The notes under the pieces were generated by a model. That model did no database searches. It had not been told where the DNA came from and saw nothing but the letters and a program-made list of their open reading frames with translations. A DNA stretch of 64,000 bases. Origin: an uncultured bacterium (GTDB lineage Bacteria > Pseudomonadota > Gammaproteobacteria > Burkholderiales > Burkholderiaceae_C). Shown piece after piece: positions 16,307 through 24,521 of the stretch; the stretch's first letter is position 1, and every line of letters starts with the position of its first letter. The stretch spans positions 1 to 64,000 of the forward strand of contig CAIYQZ010000038.1 of NCBI GenBank assembly GCA_903928495.1, given 5' to 3'. Both the position numbers and the translations under genes were made by a program.

Positions 16307-17323
16307 ATGACCCGTTCATCCGCCCAAACCCAAGCAATGGTCCATATCTCCCGGCGGCAGGCCCTGACCGCCCTGGGTGCGACACTCGCCGTCCCCTGGG
16401 CTGACGCAGCCGCCGCCACACAGGTTGCCGGTGGCAGGCCCATCACCCTGGTGGTGTCGTACCCAGCTGGTGGCGGTGCCGACCTGATCGCACGCACCAT
16501 TGCCCCCCGAATGGCGGAGGCCTTGGGCCAGAACGTGGTGGTGGAAAACAAAGGCGGGGCCAGCGGGCAAATTGCCGCAGCCCATGTGGCCCGCTCTACT
16601 CCAGACGGCAGCACCTTGCTGCTGGACGCATCGTCGTTTGCGGTGAACCCGTCACTGTTCCCCAAGTTGCCCTACGACACCAACAAAGCCTTTGATCCCC
16701 TTGCCGTTTTGGTCACCTTCCCCAATGTGCTGGTGTGCACACCAGGATTTGCGGCGCAAAACGTGAAAGACGTGGTGCAAATGGCCAAGGCCAAGCCCGG
16801 CCATGTGGCGTTTGCATCGTCGGGCAACGGATCTGCCCAGCATTTGGCCGGCGTGTTGTTCGAAGGCAAAGCGGGCGTGAGCCTGTCCCACATTCCCTAC
16901 CGGGGCGGCGGCCCCGCACTGAACGACGTGATGGCTGGCCAGGTGCCGCTGTTTTTTGCCAATGTGGCTTCGTCGCTGGGCCACATCCAGGCGGGCAAAT
17001 TGCGGGCGCTGGCCGTGACCAGCCAGGTGCGCGCCCGCTCCTTGCCCAACGTGCCCACCATGGCCGAAGCCGGTGTTCCAGGCTATGAGGTGCTGGAATG
17101 GAACCCCCTGCTGGCCCCAGCAGGCCTGGCTCCCGACGTCCGGAAAACCTTGGTCAACGCCATCCGCAAGGCTCTGGCTGACCCTGAGGCACTGGGCCGC
17201 GTGCGTCAGTTGGGTGGCGACGTGTTTTCAGACGAAACACAGCAAACAGCGGGCAAGTTCATCATGGCGCAACAGGCCCTGTGGGCCAAAGTGGTGCGGG
17301 AACGCAGCATTGCCGTGGGCTGA
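16307..17323 (+). CDS. Bug-family (TctC-like) periplasmic solute-binding protein
   Basis: A 338-residue exported protein. The leader contains twin arginines (HISRRQALTALGATLAVP), so Tat export is likely, with cleavage near ADAAAA. Bug signatures are VVSYPAGGGADLIARTIAP and NKGGASGQIAAAHVA, the two ligand-loop regions, and later PNVPTMAEAGVPGYE. Such proteins bind carboxylates such as aromatic or dicarboxylic acids. No TctA/TctB membrane partner is adjacent. The operon position between a GntR regulator and a hydrolase suggests capture of that hydrolase's substrate. Confidence 0.9.
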   Translation: MTRSSAQTQAMVHISRRQALTALGATLAVPWADAAAATQVAGGRPITLVVSYPAGGGADLIARTIAPRMAEALGQNVVVENKGGASGQIAAAHVARSTPDGSTLLLDASSFAVNPSLFPKLPYDTNKAFDPLAVLVTFPNVLVCTPGFAAQNVKDVVQMAKAKPGHVAFASSGNGSAQHLAGVLFEGKAGVSLSHIPYRGGGPALNDVMAGQVPLFFANVASSLGHIQAGKLRALAVTSQVRARSLPNVPTMAEAGVPGYEVLEWNPLLAPAGLAPDVRKTLVNAIRKALADPEALGRVRQLGGDVFSDETQQTAGKFIMAQQALWAKVVRERSIAVG

Positions 17324-17326
17324 CCG

Positions 17327-18133
17327 ATGCCGCCTGCCAACACCGCGCCCCGGGGTTGGGATGCGCATGTGCATGTATTTGATGCAAATGCCCCGGTTCA
17401 ACCCGGCCACTACAGGCCTGCCCACCACCCCTTGAGCACCATCGAAACGCTGGCCCAAGCCCACGGCGTGGGCCATCTGGTGCTGGTGCAACCCAGCGTG
17501 TACGGCACCGACAACAGCGTGCTGACCGCTGCCCTGTCTGAATCACCCGGACGTCACCGGGGTGTGGCCGTGGTGGACGCTTCGGTGAGCGAAGACGAGC
17601 TGGACCACATGCACGCAGTGGGTGTGCGGGGCGTGCGCTTCAACCTGGTGTCCCCCGTGGGCAACCAAGCCGTTGACTTGCTGCCTTTGGCGCGGCGCCT
17701 GCATGCCAGAGGCTGGCACGTGCAGTGGTATGCCCACCCCACCCACTTGGCCGACATCGCCCGCGTGCACCGGCAAACCGGCCTGGTGTGTGTGCTGGAC
17801 CACCTGGCCGGCATGCACGTCGCCTTGCCTGACGGCGACCCCGCCTGGGTCACGTTGGCAGAGCTGGCGGACCTGGGGGCCTGGGTCAAACTCTCGGGCT
17901 GGTACCGGCTTCAGGCTCAAGCCCCTTACGACACCTTGGCGGCCCACATCCAACGCGTGGCAGCTCTGTTTGGCCAACGCTTGGTGTGGGGCTCTGACTG
18001 GCCGCACACCTTTTTTGCTGAGGGCCACACACCGGCGTATGCCGAGACCCAAGCACCCGTGGCGCAAGCGCTGGGGCCGGAAGCCGCGAGTCTCATAAGC
18101 CTGGCTGCCGCGGACTTGTATGGGACCGCCTGA
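17327..18133 (+). CDS. Amidohydrolase, 2-pyrone-4,6-dicarboxylate hydrolase-like
   Basis: A 268-residue TIM-barrel amidohydrolase. It has the N-terminal metal motif WDAHVHVFD, DHLAGMHV in the middle, and LVWGSDWPHTFF near residue 222. These match the LigI-like group that opens lactones such as 2-pyrone-4,6-dicarboxylate. The start is 3 bases after the Bug gene stop, so translation is probably coupled. The exact substrate is not known; a lactone or carboxylate delivered by the neighbouring binding protein is a reasonable inference. Confidence 0.85.
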   Translation: MPPANTAPRGWDAHVHVFDANAPVQPGHYRPAHHPLSTIETLAQAHGVGHLVLVQPSVYGTDNSVLTAALSESPGRHRGVAVVDASVSEDELDHMHAVGVRGVRFNLVSPVGNQAVDLLPLARRLHARGWHVQWYAHPTHLADIARVHRQTGLVCVLDHLAGMHVALPDGDPAWVTLAELADLGAWVKLSGWYRLQAQAPYDTLAAHIQRVAALFGQRLVWGSDWPHTFFAEGHTPAYAETQAPVAQALGPEAASLISLAAADLYGTA

Positions 18134-18144
18134 GCAGGGCAGCA

Positions 18145-19479
18145 TCACCGCATCTCAAACAACTCCTGGTGAAAACGCCCGGATGGCAGCCCCAGCGCCA
18201 CCAGACCCGATTTGAGGGCCTGGCCAAAACCTGCGGGGCCGCAGAACCACACGTCGGCTTCTTGCCACGCGGGCACCTGGCTGACCACGCGACTGGCGGT
18301 CAGCAAGCCGTCGCGGCTGTCGTGGAACACGTGCAGCGTCACCCCGGCGGCCTGCGCGTCGGCGGCCAGCAGGGCCATGGCCTGTGGGTCCAACACGGTG
18401 GTGGTGTGGAACAGGTCGATGGCCTTGCCGTCGCCGTGTTCGGCAAGCTCCCGCATGCGGGCCACAAAGGGGGTGATGCCAATGCCCCCACCCACCCAGA
18501 TTTGCCGGCGCGGCGTGCCTTGAAAGTCAAACCGGCCGTAAGGCCCTTCCACCGTGATGGCGTCGCCCACGCGCACACGCTGGGCCAAGGTGTCGGTGTA
18601 GTCGCCCAGACCTTTAATGATGAAGCCCAGATGGCCATCACCACCCCAGGCCGAGGTGATGGTGAAGGGGTGCGCGCCCTCCCCCTTGTGCAGCGATACA
18701 AACGCAAACTGCCCGGCTTTGTGCCCGGGCCAGCCAGGCTGGAGTTGAGCGTCCACCTTCAGCACGTTCAGGTCTGGCAAGGTGTGCACGGTGGTAATCT
18801 GGCCCGCCACTTGCCGGTGTGCGCCTACGCGGCCCAGCAGCACCCGGACGGCGGCGTAGCTGCCACCAGCCATCAGCAAGGCCATGACCAGACCGAGCCC
18901 GGTGGCCCAATACTCAAACTTCATCAACACCACAGAATGCGCCACCAGCGCCAGATAGGCCACGGCAATGAAGTGGTGGGTTTTGAAGAACCAGCGGTAG
19001 GGCAGGCGTTTGACCAACGCCAGCACCATGAGCAGCGCGGCGGCGTAAAACGCCCACTCGCCCAAGCCCTCGGCCCACCCGCGCTGGGTGGACAGCCACT
19101 GCTGCACACTGCCCTCGGGCAACACAGGGCGCGGGCCGCGCACGGGGCGTGCCAACCAGCCCAAACCCACCGCCCATTTGGTGCCCTGGGCCAGCAACCA
19201 GTGGCTGACGGCGAGCACCAGCCCTGCAATGCCAAGCCACTTGTGCAGGCGGTACATCTTGTCGAGGCCGCCCAGGCTGGGCTCCAGCCACACGGGGCGC
19301 AGCGCCAGCCCCATGGCCACGCTCATCACACCAATGCCCAGCACACCGCTGTACTGCATGAGCACGGCGCGCCAGGCAAAAAAGTGGGGCAAGGCTGCCC
19401 ACTCGGTGGTGTCGGTCAGCCACCAGAGGGCCGAGAGGGCCAGCAGAAATATCCAGAGGAAGCGTTTGATGGGTGACAT
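18145..19479 (-). CDS. Ferric-reductase-like transmembrane flavoprotein
   Basis: A 444-residue protein. The N-terminal half has about six membrane helices with paired His for heme b: RLHKWLGIAGLVLAVSHWLL, and KTHHFIAVAYLALVAHSVV. An FAD-binding barrel follows (KAGQFAFVSLHKGEGAHPFT), then an NAD(P) domain with VGGGIGITPFVARMRELAEH and a final CGPAGFGQALK. It would carry electrons from NAD(P)H across the inner membrane; whether the acceptor is ferric iron or another is not visible. ATG 19479 starts directly before the first helix. It is convergent with the amidohydrolase gene. Confidence 0.87.
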   Translation of the reverse strand: MSPIKRFLWIFLLALSALWWLTDTTEWAALPHFFAWRAVLMQYSGVLGIGVMSVAMGLALRPVWLEPSLGGLDKMYRLHKWLGIAGLVLAVSHWLLAQGTKWAVGLGWLARPVRGPRPVLPEGSVQQWLSTQRGWAEGLGEWAFYAAALLMVLALVKRLPYRWFFKTHHFIAVAYLALVAHSVVLMKFEYWATGLGLVMALLMAGGSYAAVRVLLGRVGAHRQVAGQITTVHTLPDLNVLKVDAQLQPGWPGHKAGQFAFVSLHKGEGAHPFTITSAWGGDGHLGFIIKGLGDYTDTLAQRVRVGDAITVEGPYGRFDFQGTPRRQIWVGGGIGITPFVARMRELAEHGDGKAIDLFHTTTVLDPQAMALLAADAQAAGVTLHVFHDSRDGLLTASRVVSQVPAWQEADVWFCGPAGFGQALKSGLVALGLPSGRFHQELFEMR

Positions 19480-19570
19480 GTGGGGCAGCTTATGCACCCC
19501 AAGTAACGCGCAGGTAAACCGCTTGCGTCTGTGCGGCAAACGCTGGCCAGCCACCAGTCCAAAAAAACAA

Positions 19571-19611
19571 ATAGCAAAGAATGACGCCCATCAAGCGCCA
19601 GAAGCTAAAAA
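19571..19611 (+). repeat. Dispersed CAAGCGC repeat, copy 3 (diverged)
   Basis: The copy reads ATAGCAA, a spacer, CGCCCATCAAGCGCCAGAAG and then CTAAAAAGGC. It keeps the central CATCAAGCGC but has lost one base in the spacer relative to the other copies. Confidence 0.6.
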
Positions 19612-19637
19612 GGCTTTAAGAACCGACCACCCAACTG

Positions 19638-20360
19638 TCATTGCCAGGCAGTGAGCTCCCAACGGAAGTGGTCTTCCATGTATTCGCTGCCGCCCAGCTT
19701 GTCGTCGTCGGGTTCGCGATAGCGGCCCGAGGTGTCGCGCGCCACCCACCGGCCCACGGCTGGGGCCAGCCACAACACGTCGCGCCGTACGGTTTCAAGT
19801 CGGTTGATGTCGCGGTGCTGCAGCCTGATGAGGCGCTCCACACGCACGGTGTCGAAGGTGCCGGCGGCCACCGTCACGCGCTCCCATCCTTTGACCACCG
19901 TGTACACCTGCACCCAACTGCGGTAGCTGCCGCCGTCTTCTTTAAAATGGGTGTCCACACGCTGCACCTGCCCCGGAATCAGCGCGGTGGGCCACAGGGG
20001 CACGGGGTGCTCCAGGTTCAGGGGGTAATCCCACACGGGGTCGCGCAGCAGTTGGCCCCAGGGGCCATGGTGTTCGGCAGGCAGAGCAAGCTTGCCTGCC
20101 TGGCGTTCCACCACCACGCGCTGATCCACAGCAGCAACGGTTTCACGCACCTCGGCCAGCAACTGGCCGTTGAAGTGGTTGAGCTGCCGGTATGTCCAGG
20201 CCTGGCCCACCTGCGGGGGGCGCACGGTGACCCCACCCGGTGGGGCTGGCAGCGGCTGTGTGGCCAAGGGTGGCAACGAGCGGATGGCACAAGCAACGGG
20301 GCTGACGGCCAAGGCCAGCAAAAGTTGGCGGCGGATGATGTTGGCAAAGGGGGTGGGCAT
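19638..20360 (-). CDS. Hypothetical exported protein, possible lipoprotein
   Basis: I do not recognise this 240-residue protein. It has an N-terminal hydrophobic segment (RRQLLLALAVSPVACA) that could be a type II signal peptide with Cys near residue 24. The rest is soluble and rich in beta-prone stretches, for example GQAWTYRQLNHFNGQLLAEV, and HFKEDGGSYRSWVQVYTVVK. VTVAAGTFDTVRVERL resembles extracytoplasmic domains that measure a conversion factor. It is divergent from the MFS gene, 67 bases apart, and may share its promoter region. Confidence 0.65.
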   Translation of the reverse strand: MPTPFANIIRRQLLLALAVSPVACAIRSLPPLATQPLPAPPGGVTVRPPQVGQAWTYRQLNHFNGQLLAEVRETVAAVDQRVVVERQAGKLALPAEHHGPWGQLLRDPVWDYPLNLEHPVPLWPTALIPGQVQRVDTHFKEDGGSYRSWVQVYTVVKGWERVTVAAGTFDTVRVERLIRLQHRDINRLETVRRDVLWLAPAVGRWVARDTSGRYREPDDDKLGGSEYMEDHFRWELTAWQ

Positions 20361-20427
20361 GTGCTCGTCTCGGGCGGTTGGCAGCGGTACGGTCCATTGT
20401 GCTGCCGCTGCACAATCAGCGCCAGAC

Positions 20428-21657
20428 ATGAGCACCGACATCCCTGCCGAGCACACACCTGTTGTGCCCCCTGCCCTGCTGGCCATTCTGTGCGGCGTGG
20501 TGGCGGCGTTGCACATTGGCAAGATGCCGCCCGCCCTGCCCGTGTTGCGCGAAGCGCTGGGCGTGACCCTGGTGCAAGCGGGCTTTTTACTTTCCATGGT
20601 TCAAGCGGCAGGCATGCTGGGCGGTGCGCTGGTGGGCCTGGCGGCCGATGCCTGGGGCCTGCGCCGCAGCCTGCTGACGGGGCTGTGCCTGCTGTCGGTG
20701 GCCAGCTTCAGCGGCATGGCAGCCCAAGCCCCAACCCACCTGCTGGCACTGCGCGCGCTGGAAGGGTTGGGCTTTTTGCTGGTGGTGCTGCCTGCACCCA
20801 GTCTGGTGCGGCAACTGGTGCCGCCCGCGCAACTGGCCCTACACCTGGGCCTGTGGGGCGCTTACATGCCCACCGGTACAGCGGTGGCCCTGCTGGCGGC
20901 ACCGGCGGCCATGGCCGTGGTGGGTTGGCAAGGTCTGTGGGGTGGTTTGGGTGTGCTGTCGGCTGGCATGGCGCTGTGGGCGTGGCGCGCCATTCCGTCA
21001 GACCGGCTGCGGGCACTCGCCCGGCCCGTGGCAGCGGCCCCCACCGACACCTGGCGCCAGCGCCTGCGGCTGACGCTGACCAGCCGTGGCCCCTGGCTGG
21101 TGGCGGTGGCGTTTGCGCTGTATTCCAGCCAGTGGCTGGCGGTGGTGGGCTTTTTACCCTCGGTCTACGCACAAGCAGGGCTGGGTGGCGCAACGGCCGG
21201 GGCGCTGACCGCGCTGGTGTGCGCCGTCAACATCAGCGGCAATGTGGGTGCGGGGCAATTGCTGCACCGCCATTGGCCCGCGCAGCGCCTGCTGACGGTG
21301 GGGTTTGTGGCCATGGGCCTGACCGCCTGGCTGACGTTCAGCCCCCTGACGGCCGACGCGCCCGTGCTGCGCTACGTGTCGTGCCTGGCGTTCTCGGCGC
21401 TGGGCGGCCTGGTGCCGGGCACGCTGTTTTCATTGGCTGTGCGGGTGGCACCCAACGAGCGCACGGTGTCCACCACCGTGGGCTGGATTCAGCAGTGTTC
21501 GGTCACGGGCCAGTTCGTGGGCCCGCCACTGGTGGCCTGGCTGGCGGTGCAGGCAGGCGGCTGGCACCTGACCTGGGTGGCCACGGGCACTGCATCGCTG
21601 CTGGGTCTGGTGCTGGTGGGGCTGTTGGCGGCCCACCCCAGCCTGAAAAATCAATAG
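20428..21657 (+). CDS. MFS transporter
   Basis: A 409-residue major-facilitator protein with about twelve membrane helices. The loop 2-3 motif appears as GLAADAWGLRRSLL. The CynX/NimT-like layout is suggested by IGKMPPALPVLREALGVTL near the N-terminus and by GTLFSLAVRVAPNERTVSTT later. The substrate is unknown. The final codons and TAG stop run into a dispersed repeat copy (21654-21695). Confidence 0.85.
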   Translation: MSTDIPAEHTPVVPPALLAILCGVVAALHIGKMPPALPVLREALGVTLVQAGFLLSMVQAAGMLGGALVGLAADAWGLRRSLLTGLCLLSVASFSGMAAQAPTHLLALRALEGLGFLLVVLPAPSLVRQLVPPAQLALHLGLWGAYMPTGTAVALLAAPAAMAVVGWQGLWGGLGVLSAGMALWAWRAIPSDRLRALARPVAAAPTDTWRQRLRLTLTSRGPWLVAVAFALYSSQWLAVVGFLPSVYAQAGLGGATAGALTALVCAVNISGNVGAGQLLHRHWPAQRLLTVGFVAMGLTAWLTFSPLTADAPVLRYVSCLAFSALGGLVPGTLFSLAVRVAPNERTVSTTVGWIQQCSVTGQFVGPPLVAWLAVQAGGWHLTWVATGTASLLGLVLVGLLAAHPSLKNQ

Positions 21658-21695
21658 TGATTTATTGAATACAGACAAGCGCTGGAGGCTATTTT
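21654..21695 (+). repeat. Dispersed CAAGCGCTGG repeat, copy 4
   Basis: The copy reads ATAGTGA, seven bases, AATACAGACAAGCGCTGG, then AGGCTATTTT. Its first TAG is the stop codon of the MFS gene. It separates the MFS gene from the convergent CusF-like gene. Confidence 0.75.
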
Positions 21696-21699
21696 GTTA

Positions 21700-22041
21700 T
21701 CAATGTGATGGCTGTATGGAGGTGACCACGTATTTGCTGCCTTCGTGCACCACCTTGAACCGCACCTTGTCGCCCACCTTCAGTGGGGCGAGCAAGGCTT
21801 TATCGGCATTGAACACCATGGTCATGGGCGGCATGTCCAGGCTTTTGATGGGGCCGTGTTTCAGCGTGACCTTGCCCGTGTCTGGGTCGATCTTGCGCAC
21901 TTCGCCTTCGGCCATCTCTGAGGAAGGTGCAGCCTGGGCCGTGGATGCGGCATGGTGGCTGTGATCGGTCGCTTGTGCCCAAGCGAGAGGGGCGGCCGCG
22001 AGAGCAGACACAAAAAGGGCGTGGCGGAGCATGGTTTTCAT
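21700..22041 (-). CDS. CusF-like periplasmic copper-binding protein
   Basis: A 113-residue exported protein. A signal peptide ends near AWAQA (residues 20-24). A short His-rich segment (DHSHHA) precedes the CusF-type barrel: GEVRKIDPDTGKVTLKHGPI followed by LDMPPMTMVF, with the Met cluster that binds Cu(I) or Ag(I). It would hand copper to an export or storage partner. It is the last gene of the five-gene copper run, 6 bases after the DUF411 gene. Confidence 0.88.
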   Translation of the reverse strand: MKTMLRHALFVSALAAAPLAWAQATDHSHHAASTAQAAPSSEMAEGEVRKIDPDTGKVTLKHGPIKSLDMPPMTMVFNADKALLAPLKVGDKVRFKVVHEGSKYVVTSIQPSH

Positions 22042-22047
22042 GGCGTG

Positions 22048-22551
22048 TCAGGAGTAGCTGTTGAAGACTTGGGTGCTGCCGTCTTTTTTGACCAGCAGCA
22101 CTTGGTAGGCGTCGCGGCGGTTGCCGTACTCGGGGCCGTCCATACCGGGCGAGCCGATGGGCATGCCCGGCACCGCCAGACCCAGGGCATTGGGTTTGTC
22201 GGCCAGCAGCCGCTTGATGTCGCTGGCGGGCACATGGCCCTCGATCACATACCCCTGCACACGCGCGGTGTGGCAAGAGCCCAGTTTCAAGGGCATGCCA
22301 AAAGCGGCGCGGGCGGCGGTGTTGCCTTTGTCGATGCCCGTCACCTGAAACCCTGCGGCTTGCAGGTGGGCCATCCAGTCTTTGCAGCACCCACAGTTGG
22401 GGTCTTTCCAGACCTCGACCAGAGGCAAAGGCTTTGCTGCACGGGCCGACAGGCTCCACCCTGCGCCCAGGGCCAGGGCGCCGAGGCCCATGGACAGGGC
22501 TCGCCTGCGGTTCAAGGTGTTGGAGGCAACGGGAGCTTGTGTGGTGGGCAT
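22048..22551 (-). CDS. DUF411 metal-binding protein
   Basis: A 167-residue protein of the DUF411 family, often found in copper and heavy-metal resistance clusters. The leader contains RRRALSMGLGALALG, a probable Tat signal. Candidate metal ligands are DPNCGCCKDW near residue 52 and GSCHTARVQGYVIEGHVP. The C-terminus has GMPIGSPGMDGPEYG. It acts in the periplasm; its detailed role is unknown. Confidence 0.88.
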   Translation of the reverse strand: MPTTQAPVASNTLNRRRALSMGLGALALGAGWSLSARAAKPLPLVEVWKDPNCGCCKDWMAHLQAAGFQVTGIDKGNTAARAAFGMPLKLGSCHTARVQGYVIEGHVPASDIKRLLADKPNALGLAVPGMPIGSPGMDGPEYGNRRDAYQVLLVKKDGSTQVFNSYS

Positions 22552-22596
22552 GGTGGTTTGCTGGGTGTTGATTGAGTGCTGGCAGGTGCTTGGGTC

Positions 22597-23088
22597 TCAG
22601 CGTGCCACAACCTTGACCTTGCCCACCATGCCAGTTTCGTAATGCCCTGGCAGCAGACAGGCAAAGTCAAAGTCACCGGGCCGGTTGAAATGCCAGACCA
22701 GCTCGGCCTTTTTGCCTGCCGGTACATGGGCCATGTAGGGCTCGTCGTGTTCCATGTTGGGGAATTTCTTCATCAATTCGGCGTGCTCGGCCAATTCATG
22801 CTGGGTGCCCAACACGAACTCGTGCAGCATTTTTCCGCCGTTGACGATCACGAAACGGATGGTTTCGCCCTGCTTCACTTGAACAAAGTCGGGGCTGAAG
22901 CGCATGTTGTCGGTCATGCGGATTTCCACGGTCCGACCGGCCGCTTTGGGCTGGCCGCCGATGCCCCACGCTTTTTGTTCCAGCTTGGGGGGTGCTGAAC
23001 TGGGGCTGTGCGTTTTGTCGCCGTGGGCCCATGCCAACGCCGATGCCGTCAGCAGGGCAGATACGAACAGGGCTTGAGTGGTACGCAT
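22597..23088 (-). CDS. Cupredoxin-domain periplasmic copper protein
   Basis: A 163-residue exported protein. The signal peptide ends at ALAWAHG. A single cupredoxin domain has the type 1 copper ligands in order: His in KMLHEFVLG, then Cys and His in FACLLPGHYETGM, with the distal Met also in this stretch. Relatives of CopI type contribute to periplasmic copper tolerance. It lies 22 bases after the multicopper oxidase gene and probably exchanges electrons or copper with that enzyme. Confidence 0.87.
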   Translation of the reverse strand: MRTTQALFVSALLTASALAWAHGDKTHSPSSAPPKLEQKAWGIGGQPKAAGRTVEIRMTDNMRFSPDFVQVKQGETIRFVIVNGGKMLHEFVLGTQHELAEHAELMKKFPNMEHDEPYMAHVPAGKKAELVWHFNRPGDFDFACLLPGHYETGMVGKVKVVAR

Positions 23089-23110
23089 GGTGGTGTATGG
23101 GTTCAGTGGG

Positions 23111-24493
23111 TCAATGCTTCATGCTGTGCCCACTGGGCTTGACCACGGTGGCAGCGGCGGGTGCGGTGTCGGTGCTCGCTGGGGGGCGGACGGCTGGCGA
23201 AGGAGCAGCACCCGTCCACTCGCGGGCCACTGTTCCTTCCGGGAACTTGTAAGGGCCAGGGTCTGAATAGTCACCCGGTTTTTGGTCTTTGCGCACCTTG
23301 AACACGGTGAACATGCCACCCATTTCCAGCGGGCCAAATTGGCCATGGCCGGTCATCATGGGCGCGGTGTTGTCGGGCAGGGGCATTTCCATTTCGCCCA
23401 TGTCGGCCATGCCACGCTCGCCCATCAGCATGTAGTCGGGAGCCACTTTCTGGATTTTGCTCACCAGCCCCCGGTGGTCCACGCCGATCATGTTGGGCAC
23501 ATCGTGGCCCATGGCGTTCATGGTGTGGTGGCTTTTGTGGCAGTGCATGGCCCAGTCGCCGGGTTCGTCGGCTATCACTTCAATTTGGCGCATCTGGCCC
23601 ACGGCCACGTCGGTGGTCACCTCGTACCAGCGCGTGCAGGGCGGGGTCGGGCCGCCGTCGGTGCCGGTGATCAGGAACTCGTGCCCGTGCAGGTGGATGG
23701 GGTGATTGGTCATGGTGAGGTTGCCCACGCGGATGCGCACCCGGTCGTTCAGTCGCACATTGAGCGTGTCGATGGCGGGGAACACCCGGCTGTTCCAGCA
23801 CCAGATGTTGAAGTCGAGCATGGTGTTGACCTTGGGCGTTTTGCTGCCCGGCTCCACGTCAAACGCGTTGAGCAAAAAGCAAAAGTCGCGGTCCACGTCG
23901 CTGATGTGGGGGTGCTTGGCTTTGGGGTGGGTCACCCACATGCCCATCATGCCCATGGCCATCTGCGTCATTTCGTCGGCATGGGGGTGATACATGAAGG
24001 TGCCGGGGCGGCGGGCTTCAAACTCGTACACAAAGGTTTTGCCCACCGGAATCTGCGGCTGCGTGAGGCCGCCCACACCGTCCATGCCACAGGGCAGGCG
24101 CTGGCCGTGCCAGTGCACCGAGGTGTGCTCGGGCAGCTTGTTGGTCACAAAAAAGCGCAGGCGATCGCCCTCCACCACCTCGATGGTGGGGCCGGGGCTT
24201 TGACCGTTGTAACCCCACATGTTGACCTTGAAGCCGGGCATGACCTCGCGCACCACGGGCTCGGCCACCAGGTGAAACTCTTTCACCCCATTGTTCATGC
24301 GCCAGGGCAAGGTCCATCCATTGAGCGTGACCACTGGGTTGTAGGGCCGCCCGGTGTTGGGCACCAGTGGCGGCGCGGTGTTGACGGAGGTTTGAATGAC
24401 CGGTTCGGGCAGGCCCGCCAGCGCAGAGCGGGCCACGGCCAGGCCCGCCACGGTGGCGGCAGCGCCTGCAAAAAATTGGCGACGTGGGTTCAT
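23111..24493 (-). CDS. Multicopper oxidase
   Basis: A 460-residue protein with a Tat leader (NPRRQFFAGAAATVAGLAV). All four copper motifs are present: HWHG near residue 110, YHPHADEM, HPIHLHGHEF, and HCHKSHHTMNAMGH, which holds the type 1 Cys and the axial Met. A Met/His-rich stretch (ADMGEMEMPLPDNTAPMM) follows, as in copper-tolerance oxidases. It would oxidise Cu(I) to less toxic Cu(II) in the periplasm. The start at 24493 puts the twin arginines at residues 4-5. Confidence 0.92.
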   Translation of the reverse strand: MNPRRQFFAGAAATVAGLAVARSALAGLPEPVIQTSVNTAPPLVPNTGRPYNPVVTLNGWTLPWRMNNGVKEFHLVAEPVVREVMPGFKVNMWGYNGQSPGPTIEVVEGDRLRFFVTNKLPEHTSVHWHGQRLPCGMDGVGGLTQPQIPVGKTFVYEFEARRPGTFMYHPHADEMTQMAMGMMGMWVTHPKAKHPHISDVDRDFCFLLNAFDVEPGSKTPKVNTMLDFNIWCWNSRVFPAIDTLNVRLNDRVRIRVGNLTMTNHPIHLHGHEFLITGTDGGPTPPCTRWYEVTTDVAVGQMRQIEVIADEPGDWAMHCHKSHHTMNAMGHDVPNMIGVDHRGLVSKIQKVAPDYMLMGERGMADMGEMEMPLPDNTAPMMTGHGQFGPLEMGGMFTVFKVRKDQKPGDYSDPGPYKFPEGTVAREWTGAAPSPAVRPPASTDTAPAAATVVKPSGHSMKH

Positions 24494-24521
24494 GGCGTTG
24501 GGCGTACTGTGTGTGGGGGTG

